Below, in pieces: positions 24,761-33,506 of a stretch of DNA of 64,000 nt. The position numbers and the translations under genes are program-made. The stretch lies in assembly GCA_937916395.1 (NCBI GenBank), contig CALFTN010000089.1, positions 1 through 64,000 of the forward strand, written 5' to 3'. Position 1 is the first letter of the stretch; the number at the start of each line of letters is the position of its first letter. Under the pieces are notes generated by a model. It ran no database searches and was not told where the DNA came from. It worked only from the letters and a program-made list of their open reading frames with translations. The stretch comes from an uncultured Clostridia bacterium. Lineage in GTDB: Bacteria; Bacillota; Clostridia; Oscillospirales; Acutalibacteraceae.

Positions 24761-27754
24761 ATGAAAACCATATTTGTATCAAGCACATTTAATGATATGC
24801 AATATGAAAGAGATGCAATTCAAGAAATTGCAACGCCATTAATAAATGCGAACGCAAAAAAATACGGTGAAAGTGTGTCTTTTTGTGATCTTCGTTGGGG
24901 AGTAAATACTACTACCCTTGAAAATGATGCGGGTTCAAAGAAGGTACTTGATGTATGTCTAAACGAAATTGACCGTTGTAGACCTTATATGGTTGTGATA
25001 CTTGGATATCGATATGGTTGGATTCCAGATTCTAAGCTTATTGGAGATGTAGCTGCATCAAAAAAACTTAGCCTTGATGATCTTGAAATGAGTGTTACGG
25101 CTCTTGAAATCGAATATGGAGCATTTAACGAAACTGATAATTTAGACAATACACTCTTTTATTTTCGTGAGTTTGAAACCGAAATTCCTAATGAATATTC
25201 TGCGGAAGATGATGCTCATAAGCATAAACTTCAAGAATTAAAAATGCGAATAGATAGATTATCTAGTGGAAAGGCAAAACACTATACTGTTTCTTGGGAT
25301 GGAAATAACCTAAATGGTGTAGAGCAGTTTGCCTCCATGTTAGCTTCTGATATATCATCATTGCTTGAGCCGGAATGGGTTAGAAAATCAACATTGCCAG
25401 ATTTTGAAAAAGATCGTCTTCTCCATAATGAATTTGTAGAGAAAAATCAAAAACTTTTCTGCATTAGAGAAGCTATTGTTGATGAACTTTTGACAGATAT
25501 TGCACAGAAAAAGAAATTAATCCGGATTGATGGAACCTGTGGAAGCGGAAAAAGTGTTCTTCTGTCGTATTTATCTAAGAGTATAGAGCAACAGTATGAT
25601 GTTTTATTTTATGCTTGTGGAATTTCTGCTATGAGCACTTCGGCTAGTTCGATTTCAGAAGGTATTACTAGTTTTATCGAAAATATTCTTCATAAACCCC
25701 ACCATAATATAGATACAGCCGATGACTTCGATGCATACTTCGCTTATATTTCAGATTTATACAAAGAGTATGATGAGTCAGGAAGATATCTTGTGCTCAT
25801 TATAGATGGTTTAGAAAAACTTGTGGCTACGGAGGCAAGAGATAAGTTTGGTTTTCTACCATATCCACGTTTGTTAAACAACTGTTCTTTTATAATCAGT
25901 AGTGCTGGATTGGCAATTTCTGTCGTAGGAAATTTAAAAGAGGAATGGTTTCCTACATTGGGTGAATGGTCTGCAACCAAAGTGATTAGTTTGGACGATG
26001 AAATAAATGAGAACGACAAAAAGAAGGTTCTTAATAATATTTTGCAAGCCAACAATAAAGAACTTGACCAATCCGTTATAGATTACATAGTAACTTCAAA
26101 GAAAATCAATTCTTTGTATGAGATTAGCCTAATTGTATCCGGATTGCTCTCTATGAATAAAGAGGATTTTGTTCAGATAAAACATTACGGCAATGGAATG
26201 GGAGCAATAAATCGTTACCAAAAGGAACTAATAGACACTTTCCCAGAAGATGAAGAAAAACTCAGTTGCCTGCTTTTAACTAAATTCGCAAAATCGATGG
26301 ATTTGGATTTTATAAACGAAGCACTTAAATATATAGCTGTTTCTAGATTTGGTTTATTAGAAACCGACTTAAAATTTCTTGTAAAAGATTATAATACTCT
26401 TGATTTTATTCATTTTACTACCTACTTTAATGAATTTTTCATTCAACGATATGATGGTAGGTATGACTTTGCTCATCAATGTATTAGAAGTGGAATAATT
26501 AAAGATATAAGCGATCAAAGTTCTTATAGCAAAAAGATTATACTTGCGCTATCTCACAGAGATGATGATGTTAAGTTACAAGAGATTACACATCAATTTA
26601 TAATTGCTAACGATAAGAGTGGTTTTATTGAGTATGTTAAAGAGTGGAAAGAGTACGATAGGCCACAATATGCCGAGGAACTTCGCCGTGCATCCAATAA
26701 GGCGTGGTATTTCGCGGCACATGCACTTTACGAGCATTGCGAAATTAAAGGAGAAAAATGGATTGTTGATCTAATAAATAAAGAAGATGTGAATCAAACA
26801 TTCGTATATTTTTTAAACACTCAATTTCGCAAATGCCTTGATAACAATTGTGATGATAAGATGGTCGATATGAAGATAAAAATATACGAGGCTATCTTTA
26901 TGAAAATAAGTGAGTCTTCGGAAAAAGAATGTGATGAGGAAATTGAACGGCAACATAATGTAGTTAATAGTCTTGGGGTTCTCGCACAAGCCACATTAGA
27001 GCGAGGCACAAAGAGAGATATTGAAATAGGCTTAAAGTATTTAAAAAACTATATCAAGTTGGTTGAACTTCTAACTAAATGGGATGATGAGGTTCATAGA
27101 CTTGTTGACCTGCCATCAACATATACTCATGTAACTCTTTTTACCGATAACATTAACGACATAGAAGTTGCGGAATTTACCCTTGAGTTACTTGAAAAGA
27201 AGTTTAAGATAGAAAGTTCTGAGGAGTATAAGAAAGAATACTTCAAAATATTTGATACACTACCAGACTCTCCGAATCTTGATTGGTATACAAGATTTGC
27301 CATTAAAACAGGAACAAAAAAAGCTATCCAAGATGCTATTGCCCTGCAAATTTGGGAGATTGAGCATAGACAAATAGACTTAAGTATATACGGGTATAGG
27401 GGTCAAGTGTATCGCTATAAGAATTTAGTGGAACTTTATCAAAAACTTGGTATTGATGAGAATGAAGGCAGAATTATTGATTGTTGCAAAAAAATTACGT
27501 TTCTTATGGATCAGTATATTGAAATTGATACAGATATTCAAACCCAAATGGAAATGTATTTTAATGGATATATGGTTGCAATAAGGAAGTTGAAAGACAC
27601 TGAAACACATGCGTCTCTTACATTAAGCATAGATTATTGTGAAAAGTTAACAAATCAAATTTTATCTATTCAAGATGCCTTTTTAAATTCCAAAGATATG
27701 ATTGCAGAGATTTTAAGGGTTTCCAGCGACATTCATTCAGTATTAACAATGTAA
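24761..27754 (+). CDS. DUF4062-STAND NTPase (NLR-like)
   Basis: This 997-residue protein starts at the ATG at 24761 behind GGAGG; an upstream in-frame TTG overlaps that site. Residues 1-170 match DUF4062 (TIFVSSTFNDMQYERDAIQE; DLRWGV; CRPYMVVILGYRYGWIP). This opening is shared with NPHP3- and telomerase-associated STAND proteins. A P-loop (GTCGSGKSVLLSYL, residues about 257-270) and Walker B (LVLIIDGLEKL, about 343-353) define a NACHT/STAND ATPase. The remaining 500 residues are helical, TPR-like. Such proteins are signal-dependent oligomerising switches. It is the last large gene of the operon and likely acts with the TIR protein. Confidence 0.85.
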   Translation: MKTIFVSSTFNDMQYERDAIQEIATPLINANAKKYGESVSFCDLRWGVNTTTLENDAGSKKVLDVCLNEIDRCRPYMVVILGYRYGWIPDSKLIGDVAASKKLSLDDLEMSVTALEIEYGAFNETDNLDNTLFYFREFETEIPNEYSAEDDAHKHKLQELKMRIDRLSSGKAKHYTVSWDGNNLNGVEQFASMLASDISSLLEPEWVRKSTLPDFEKDRLLHNEFVEKNQKLFCIREAIVDELLTDIAQKKKLIRIDGTCGSGKSVLLSYLSKSIEQQYDVLFYACGISAMSTSASSISEGITSFIENILHKPHHNIDTADDFDAYFAYISDLYKEYDESGRYLVLIIDGLEKLVATEARDKFGFLPYPRLLNNCSFIISSAGLAISVVGNLKEEWFPTLGEWSATKVISLDDEINENDKKKVLNNILQANNKELDQSVIDYIVTSKKINSLYEISLIVSGLLSMNKEDFVQIKHYGNGMGAINRYQKELIDTFPEDEEKLSCLLLTKFAKSMDLDFINEALKYIAVSRFGLLETDLKFLVKDYNTLDFIHFTTYFNEFFIQRYDGRYDFAHQCIRSGIIKDISDQSSYSKKIILALSHRDDDVKLQEITHQFIIANDKSGFIEYVKEWKEYDRPQYAEELRRASNKAWYFAAHALYEHCEIKGEKWIVDLINKEDVNQTFVYFLNTQFRKCLDNNCDDKMVDMKIKIYEAIFMKISESSEKECDEEIERQHNVVNSLGVLAQATLERGTKRDIEIGLKYLKNYIKLVELLTKWDDEVHRLVDLPSTYTHVTLFTDNINDIEVAEFTLELLEKKFKIESSEEYKKEYFKIFDTLPDSPNLDWYTRFAIKTGTKKAIQDAIALQIWEIEHRQIDLSIYGYRGQVYRYKNLVELYQKLGIDENEGRIIDCCKKITFLMDQYIEIDTDIQTQMEMYFNGYMVAIRKLKDTETHASLTLSIDYCEKLTNQILSIQDAFLNSKDMIAEILRVSSDIHSVLTM

Positions 27755-27870
27755 TAAGAATTCTTGAAAGTTAATATTAGAATAAGTTATTCCATTTTGG
27801 TGATATAAACTCGAACTAGAATATTTGTGGTAATAAGAATAGATGAACTTGCAAAGCGAGGTTGCTTAAG

Positions 27871-28347
27871 ATGATTAAATACGTAACAATTAATCTTCGG
27901 ATTGTTTTAGAAGGTCTTTTTTCAAGAATTATGTTAGTGTACCTTCTTGTAATTGTTAGCGATTCTATGAAAAAGAAAAATGGTAATGATCTTTTTTTCA
28001 TACTTGCGTTAGCGTTAATATTAACCATTATATTTTTGTTTGCAATTTTGCGGTCATCTACTCGCTTGGGCAGATGTTTTTATCCGAATGAATCTCCAAA
28101 CAAGCGATTTAAGGTTATTTGCCTTGAAACTGTTGTACCATTTCTCTCGTTGAAATATGTCATTAATTCAATGAGAGAAGATGATGACGAGGAATTGTTA
28201 ACATTACCAACAGAGGTAAAGGGTTTATATCAAAAACGTATTCCGGGAAAAGGCTTTTTAAAATCTATAGTGTTACATTTCAATGATGAAAATATTTATA
28301 TACATAATGAACAGTTGAGTGAAGATAGAAATAATAAAAATCATTAA
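27871..28347 (+). CDS. Two-helix membrane protein
   Basis: This 158-residue protein starts at the ATG at 27871, nine bases after AGCGAGG. Two hydrophobic segments (residues about 10-35, IVLEGLFSRIMLVYLLVIV, and 45-65, FFILALALILTIIFLFAIL) precede a charged cytoplasmic tail. The family is not recognised. It lies 116 bp after the STAND gene and 12 bp before the next gene, so it may be a late part of the same transcript. Confidence 0.65.
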   Translation: MIKYVTINLRIVLEGLFSRIMLVYLLVIVSDSMKKKNGNDLFFILALALILTIIFLFAILRSSTRLGRCFYPNESPNKRFKVICLETVVPFLSLKYVINSMREDDDEELLTLPTEVKGLYQKRIPGKGFLKSIVLHFNDENIYIHNEQLSEDRNNKNH

Positions 28348-28359
28348 GGAGGATTAAGT

Positions 28360-29001
28360 ATGATAAAAGATGTTCTCGATTTGCTATCAAAAAACGACTT
28401 CATAAATTCTTTTGAAATAAATGATGATGCAAGTTTATCATGGGTAGAAACAACAAAGGTTTGTGAAGATGGAAGGCCATTAGAGGTGCTTGTTGATTTT
28501 GATGAGGAATACGTGATTTCAGTGGTGAAAATATTCGCTATACCATTGAACGATCGTTTTTTCTCAAAGTCAACAACTATATGTTTGTTTTTACAGAACC
28601 AGTTAAATGCTTGGCTCCAACAAAATGCTTGTGCTGGAAGTTTTTCACTTTCGTTTGATATGGGGAAAGAAACTTCTTTCCAGGCAAATTTAACCTATTG
28701 TTGTAATATACTAAAAGGTGAGGAAATAGCATTGATTGTTAAAATGTTGAGAGATTCTATAGGGATATTAATTGAAATTGTTGACAATATCGAAACAATA
28801 ACAAAAAAGGCTAAATTAACACCGGAATTACTTGATATTGATGATGCTCTCTATATAGATAAAATCAATACACCTGAAAAAATAACTGATTGCGAACTTT
28901 TTGAGAAAAGTATGATTTTTGCTTTGCATCCTGCATTTTATGAGTTTCTTTCTGGGATTGATGAAGAAGATTCGAAAGATGATGAAGAAATAGATACTTA
29001 A
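28360..29001 (+). CDS. YbjN-like (type III chaperone fold) protein
   Basis: A 213-residue protein behind AAGGAGG. Residues about 10-150 have the alternating pattern of the YbjN/type III secretion chaperone-like fold (SLSWVETTKVCEDG, FLQNQLNAWLQQNAC, FQANLTYCCNILKGEEIALI). The C-terminus is acidic (DEEDSKDDEEID). Proteins of this fold often act as small chaperones. Function here is unknown; it shares a transcription direction and short spacing with the membrane protein before it. Confidence 0.5.
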   Translation: MIKDVLDLLSKNDFINSFEINDDASLSWVETTKVCEDGRPLEVLVDFDEEYVISVVKIFAIPLNDRFFSKSTTICLFLQNQLNAWLQQNACAGSFSLSFDMGKETSFQANLTYCCNILKGEEIALIVKMLRDSIGILIEIVDNIETITKKAKLTPELLDIDDALYIDKINTPEKITDCELFEKSMIFALHPAFYEFLSGIDEEDSKDDEEIDT

Positions 29002-29089
29002 TATTTTTATCATATAAAAGTAAGAATTATTCTGGACTTCCTAAATCTTCTGTGGTATATGTTTGTGTTGCATGAAAGGAGTGTAACAT

Positions 29090-29353
29090 ATGAAAACAAT
29101 AGAAGATTTATACTTTGGCAAGATAAGTCCGTGTGAGAATATGATTCGTGGTGATGATAAGTACAAAGATTTGCTACGATTATATTCGAGCAACCAGGAG
29201 AAGTTATTATCAACGCTCACAGAAGAACAAAAAGAACGATACGAGAAGATACATGATTGTGCAGATGAACTGTGCAATGAACTTGAAAAGCAATCGTTCG
29301 TAAAAGGGTTTAGTCTGGGTGTTCAACTTGTGACAGAATCACTGACAAATTAG
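29090..29353 (+). CDS. DUF6809 small helical protein, copy 1
   Basis: An 87-residue all-helical protein behind AAAGGAGTG (MKTIEDLYFGKISPCENM, then LLSTLTEEQKERYEKIHDCA). A second copy at 56518-56787 differs at only a few residues, and about 60 bp upstream are also conserved. DUF6809 is a frequent small protein of clostridial mobile elements with unknown function. The two copies mark the right ends of two defence clusters 27.4 kb apart. Confidence 0.75.
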   Translation: MKTIEDLYFGKISPCENMIRGDDKYKDLLRLYSSNQEKLLSTLTEEQKERYEKIHDCADELCNELEKQSFVKGFSLGVQLVTESLTN

Positions 29354-29398
29354 TATGATGCAAAGCACAAAAATAACACCACAGTAACCAAAGAAAAT

Positions 29399-29439
29399 CA
29401 ACGAGTTGAATTCTGTAATATCCAGAGCTCAACTCGTTG
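29399..29439. terminator. Terminator between DUF6809 and AbiEii
   Basis: CAACGAGTTGA and TCAACTCGTTG form a perfect 11 bp stem around a 19-base loop, between two convergent genes. There is no clear T-run, so termination may be partial. Confidence 0.5.
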
Positions 29440-29471
29440 TTAATTTAGGTAGAATAGAAGTTTAAAGAGTT

Positions 29472-30500
29472 TTAAATTGTTAGATTTATTCCGAAATCTT
29501 CACTGTCATTTAATTCATCTTGAATATTACAGTTATGCCAAGAGGGATTACTCATTAATCCATTGTGTATTTTCGAGATATGCTCAATAGCAATTTTAAA
29601 TTCGATTCTATCTTTATTTTGCATAACATATTGATTCTGCATTATTTCGTATGCTTTTTGAATTTTGGTGTTATTTTTGATTTCAGAAAAGAATGTAAAA
29701 TCAATTGGGATAACATCAGGAATACCATCCAGTCGTGATTTTTCTTCTTCAAGTCGAATTGAAAGAAGCCTTGCCATTTGCTCTTCATCGTTTAATAAGT
29801 TAATTATTTTCGGATGGGATTCCATTACTGCTAAATCATATATATGTTTTGCAGCTTCAAATGCTCTCGAATCATTGTCAGAATCTCTTACATATGCCTC
29901 TGCTGCAAATAACTTATCGATAAATATTCTTTCAAGTGTAATTGTAAGAACATCAAATGGAGTTACATCATAGCTATTTTCAAGAATAAGTTTTTCGTTA
30001 TCGGTAGCTAAATCATAAATCATCGGAGTAATATTTAGAGCTTCTATAGGTTCGCTGATGGTAAAAGATGTAGCTTCGATTTTCAATTTACCAAAACGTT
30101 GCAATGTGTCATTGACATCGAAAGATGTTATCGGTTCATAATCATATACAGATATAATCTCTGAACGATTAGTTCTTCCGCTTTCGACATTTCGTGTTAA
30201 CGAACTGTATTTTTTAGTGGCTTTCTCAAGTCGCTTGTCATTTTGAGTTCGACTGCAATCACGACTATCAACTGATAAATCAATATCTTCTGAAAATCTA
30301 TTTGTTGTTTTTAGTGCTTTGTATAGTGCAGTTCCACCTTTGAAATATGCTGGTAACCCATCTTTTTGAAATTGTGATAATTCTTTTAAAATCAACACTA
30401 CATAATAATCTTTTTCAAGTACATCGGTTCGATAACCAGTTTTTTCATGAATATTATCTAATAGTGTTTTAAAAGCATCCGTGTCTAAATGTAGTTTCAT
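29472..30500 (-). CDS. abiEii: AbiEii-type nucleotidyltransferase toxin
   Basis: A 342-residue protein. The nucleotidyltransferase core is clear: YFKGGTALYKAL followed by FSEDIDLSVD, and an upstream VLEKDYYVVLIL helix that is characteristic of AbiEii. AbiEii toxins transfer nucleotides to tRNA acceptor ends and cause abortive infection. The start overlaps the antitoxin stop by 4 bp (30497-30500). Confidence 0.9.
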   Translation of the reverse strand: MKLHLDTDAFKTLLDNIHEKTGYRTDVLEKDYYVVLILKELSQFQKDGLPAYFKGGTALYKALKTTNRFSEDIDLSVDSRDCSRTQNDKRLEKATKKYSSLTRNVESGRTNRSEIISVYDYEPITSFDVNDTLQRFGKLKIEATSFTISEPIEALNITPMIYDLATDNEKLILENSYDVTPFDVLTITLERIFIDKLFAAEAYVRDSDNDSRAFEAAKHIYDLAVMESHPKIINLLNDEEQMARLLSIRLEEEKSRLDGIPDVIPIDFTFFSEIKNNTKIQKAYEIMQNQYVMQNKDRIEFKIAIEHISKIHNGLMSNPSWHNCNIQDELNDSEDFGINLTI

Positions 30501-31153
30501 ATATTTACGCCTCCCGCGCTTGCTGTGTGAGCTAAATGTAATACAGTTTTTTTATTATAATATGAATCTGCATAAGCAAGTAATTTATCATATTGTAGTT
30601 TTTCATTATGAATATGACGAGCGATTAATAAATATGGATTATCTTCATCGATAGGTGTCTTGTCTAATAATTCCAAAGCATCAAGTAGTTGAAGATATTT
30701 TTTGTTTTGAGGCGATATTTTCGTTTTAGGTGGTTTAATAGTTACACCAAGTTTTTTATCTGAACGTACACAGTCTTTTGCCAGATTTGTAGCAATTACT
30801 CGTTCATTAGAAATTTGGGTTGTAAGCCCTAAATTATTCATAAGAGTAAGTCCAGTTTCATAACCAATATCAGGCAAAATATATTTATCAGCAATTAATT
30901 TTTCTTTATTTATTCCCATCTCACCAAAAGGTGTAGATTTGGTTTTATAATAAATACCTTTTTGATACGAACGTAATTCAGGAAATTTGTTTCCGTCAAT
31001 AAGTCTTTTTAAAGCAACTGCAGTTGCTGCAGAAGCTTCTTTTTCTGTTATATTAAATTTTTTACTTAATTCACAAGCTATTTGTTTGGTATAGATTGGA
31101 GTACCGATTTCAATATCGGATAAAAGTTCAGAAATAAAAAGCACATATGTCAC
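30497..31153 (-). CDS. abiEi: AbiEi/DUF6088-type antitoxin
   Basis: This 218-residue protein starts with GTG at 31153, six bases after AGAGGTG. The N-terminal part is a winged helix (GTPIYTKQIACELSKKFNIT; AVALKRLIDGNKFPELRSYQ), followed by the family segment YYKTKSTPFGEMGINKEKLI. It matches the DUF6088 antitoxins that pair with AbiEii-type toxins. Such antitoxins repress the shared promoter, here the consensus promoter at 31214-31242. Confidence 0.85.
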   Translation of the reverse strand: MTYVLFISELLSDIEIGTPIYTKQIACELSKKFNITEKEASAATAVALKRLIDGNKFPELRSYQKGIYYKTKSTPFGEMGINKEKLIADKYILPDIGYETGLTLMNNLGLTTQISNERVIATNLAKDCVRSDKKLGVTIKPPKTKISPQNKKYLQLLDALELLDKTPIDEDNPYLLIARHIHNEKLQYDKLLAYADSYYNKKTVLHLAHTASAGGVNI

Positions 31154-31213
31154 ACTAATACACCTCTATCTATGATATGTTGTTTTCGTAATTTTATGTG
31201 TATTTTCGATTGA

Positions 31214-31242
31214 ATTATATCATAGGTTCGTTGGATTGTCAA
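31214..31242 (-). promoter_or_regulatory. Consensus promoter of the AbiE pair
   Basis: TTGACA, 17 bp, TATAAT on the minus strand. It is the best sigma-A match seen in the window. Confidence 0.85.
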
Positions 31243-31259
31243 ATGTATTATGCGTTATA

Positions 31260-31930
31260 TATGCTGGTATAACAATAAAATTCATTTCGTTTTCGATTCT
31301 GTTTCGTCTTAATTTATTTTCTTTTTGATTGGGTTTGCTCTGAGGTTTGGATTTGATTTTGAAATTCCTTGTGAGAGTTTCGGTTTGGTTTTGAGATTTT
31401 AATTTCAGTTTACGATTGAAATTTGATTTAGTTTTGAAAATTTTGTTTCAGTTTGTGGTTGAGTTTGGGTTTGAATTTTGAAATTTTTCTTCTGATTTGG
31501 GTTTGGTTTCCGTTTGAAAATTGGTTTAATTTTTCGTGTTCAGGGTGAAAAATTTTTGTACGCATGAAACAAAGAAAAGGGATTTTGAATTTTGTTTGAA
31601 AATTTCTTCTGAAAGTTTACCAACAAAGAAGAAAAAAGTTTGAAAAGTTTCATCGGCAGCTGAGAAAAAATCTGTGAGTTGAAGTGAAAAAGTTAGTCAG
31701 GAAAATGAAAAAGTTATCAAAAAGCAGAGAGAAAATGTAACCGAGAGCTGAACAGAATTTTTTGTTTAATGACACCTGTTCGCCCAGATTTGAACAAATG
31801 AATTGAAAATAGAATACAGACCAGCATAGGAGAAAAAGACGGAATTTGGCACAAATTTGGGCAAATATGAGAAAGCAGATATTTGTCATAATGTGGTGGT
31901 ATTTCGAGCTGATTCAGACGTATTTCGCAA
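31260..31930. other. Non-coding: expanded TTTG-rich inter-cassette sequence
   Basis: The stretch starts and ends like the inter-cassette spacer seen at 1165-1280 and 39335-39445 (ACAATAAAATT..., then TTTTCGTGTTCAGGGTG at about 31530-31550). About 200 bp of strand-asymmetric, T/G-rich degenerate repeats (GGTTTGATTTTGAAA type) are interposed at 31330-31530. From 31580 to 31930 no gene, RNA or repeat was recognised. Confidence 0.55.
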
Positions 31931-32138
31931 CGGATTTATAGGCAGGAATAAGAAAAGTCTTTGCTAAAGCGACTTTCCCAAAGACATCAGGCGGCGGTGC
32001 CACCTGTTTCAAGGGAATTGACGATTTCAGATGGTTCGTAACCTTAAAACACCCTTTCCTTTGCTGAAATGAAAAAATAGCCATAAACACACGAAACTCA
32101 AGCCTTGTTTGGGTCTTTGCTGGATGAGGTAAGGAATG
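31931..32138. repeat. 200 bp intergenic repeat R, copy 2 (oriT-like hairpin)
   Basis: The second copy of the repeat at 2080-2275, including the hairpin CAGGcGGC/GCCaCCTG at 31988-32006. As in copy 1, it lies after minus-strand cassettes and before plus-strand genes. Confidence 0.7.
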
Positions 32139-32201
32139 ATTGGTGAATTATGAAAAAATATAATATTGCAAATAAAGAACAATTATGCTAAACTTAAGAA
32201 T

Positions 32202-32357
32202 GCCAAACTAATTGAATATAACAGACAAGCATTATTTTAAAAGAATAGTGTTTCTTTTTGTTTTGTGATTTTAAGTCGATTTCTTGAATTTGATAAAAAT
32301 GCAAATTCCGTTGAAATTGACTTTGCAGTAATGCTTGTTATATTGAATTAGTTTGGC
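32202..32357. mobile_element. 156 bp MITE-like element with 28 bp terminal inverted repeats
   Basis: The left end GCCAAACTAATTGAATATAA and the right end TTATATTGAATTAGTTTGGC are inverted copies with one mismatch, and the match continues to CAAGCATTA/TAATGCTTG after a three-base offset. The inside is AT-rich and non-coding. No clear target duplication is seen. The right end provides a promoter for the acyltransferase gene. Confidence 0.65.
32317..32344 (+). promoter_or_regulatory. Promoter of the lipid cluster inside the MITE end
   Basis: TTGACT, 16 bp, TATATT. The -10 box lies within the right terminal repeat of the element, so the insertion may have created or replaced this promoter. Confidence 0.5.
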
Positions 32358-32380
32358 GACTATCGGAGTTTGCGTTTTTT

Positions 32381-32415
32381 GTGCGACTGCTTCGGTGGTC
32401 GCACTTTTTGTTTTT
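32381..32415 (+). terminator. Leader terminator (attenuator candidate)
   Basis: GTGCGACTGC and GTGGTCGCAC form a 10 bp stem capped by a TTCG loop, followed by TTTTTGTTTTT. It stands between the promoter at 32317-32344 and the start codon at 32433, so it would either attenuate the operon or end an upstream transcript. Confidence 0.75.
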
Positions 32416-32432
32416 ATAAGGAAAACACTATT

Positions 32433-33323
32433 ATGGATTTGAAAGAAAAGAGATTAAAGTTTGAAAACTCTATTATAAATAGACTTAATCATAAAGTAAG
32501 ATTGGTGTTCCATCCTATTTTGTGGTTTTTTATAACACTCAGAAATAGATTGAGTGGTTATAAAATAATTTGCTTAAATAAAGCAAATATGAAAACCAAT
32601 CGTCCTATAATTTTCTGTATAACTCATATAGGCAAAATCGATATTGAAATTAGCGCTCAAGTATTGAAAAAGCATTTTTATTTGCTATCAGGTGATTTTG
32701 AAAATGTTCATGGTAACTTAGATGGTTTCTTCCTTGAATTACATGGAATTATTTATTTAGATAAATTTGATAAGGAAGATACTAAAAAAGCAAAAGAAAA
32801 AGCGGTTGAAATAATCAATAAAAATGGCAATATAATGTGGTTTCCCGAAGGGACTTGGAATTTAAGTGCTAACTTGCCTGTTTTACCTTTACCGTTTGGT
32901 GTTATAGAAGTAGCTAAAAGAACAGGGGCTTTAATTTTACCGGTTGCATTAGAGCAGTATGATAAAAATGTATATGTTAATTTTGGAGAAATAATAGATG
33001 TTACTACATACAAAGTACAGTTTGATAATGATTTTTCCTTTAAACTTGAAGTCATAGAAGATTTAAAAGAACGATTAGCGACATTAAAATTTCAAATCTG
33101 GGAAAAACAAAATAAAACTGAAAGAAAAACATTTTCAACAGATTATCATCAAAGCTATATTGAAAAACAGGTTTCTCAATGGTCAGGTTTTACTTATGAA
33201 TTGATTCAATCAAAAATTTTCAAACCTAAAGATGTAACTACGCACGAAATGGCATTTGAGCATTTAGAGAATATAAAACCAAATAAAAACAACGCGTTTT
33301 TGTTTGATAAGAGGTTGATTTAG
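32433..33323 (+). CDS. 1-acylglycerol-3-phosphate acyltransferase-like (PlsC family)
   Basis: This 296-residue protein starts at the ATG at 32433 behind AAGGAAA; the frame continues upstream only through the terminator hairpin. The acyltransferase motif HxxxxD is THIGKIDIE (near residue 67), and the FPEGTW motif lies near 146 (MWFPEGTWNLS). One hydrophobic segment (LVFHPILWFFITL) near residue 25 fits a membrane-associated enzyme. It ends with TAG, but the same frame continues for 58 codons (see the next entry). It opens a cluster with two acyl-CoA ligases, which suggests a role in lipid acylation. Confidence 0.8.
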   Translation: MDLKEKRLKFENSIINRLNHKVRLVFHPILWFFITLRNRLSGYKIICLNKANMKTNRPIIFCITHIGKIDIEISAQVLKKHFYLLSGDFENVHGNLDGFFLELHGIIYLDKFDKEDTKKAKEKAVEIINKNGNIMWFPEGTWNLSANLPVLPLPFGVIEVAKRTGALILPVALEQYDKNVYVNFGEIIDVTTYKVQFDNDFSFKLEVIEDLKERLATLKFQIWEKQNKTERKTFSTDYHQSYIEKQVSQWSGFTYELIQSKIFKPKDVTTHEMAFEHLENIKPNKNNAFLFDKRLI

Positions 33324-33500
33324 AGTTTTAAGAATTTGGAATTAGGTAAAAAGAATTTAGAGTTAGAAAGACGAAGAATTTTCGGTGCAAACTCAGAATT
33401 CTACAAATTCCACCACATCAATGATGTTCCGTTTAACGAAAAGGACGAGCTTTTAGAAACGGAAGAGGTTAGAAGGTTGGAAGAGTTGTTGGAAATTTAA
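33324..33500 (+). pseudogene. In-frame continuation after the acyltransferase TAG stop
   Basis: Directly after TAG at 33321-33323 the same frame stays open for 58 codons to a TAA at 33500, encoding a charged tail (RIFGANSEFYKFHHINDVPF; ETEEVRRLEELLEI). There is no start codon with a ribosome-binding site. It is either a C-terminal extension cut off by a stop mutation, a readthrough extension, or a remnant of another gene. Confidence 0.4.
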
Positions 33501-33506
33501 TTAAGA

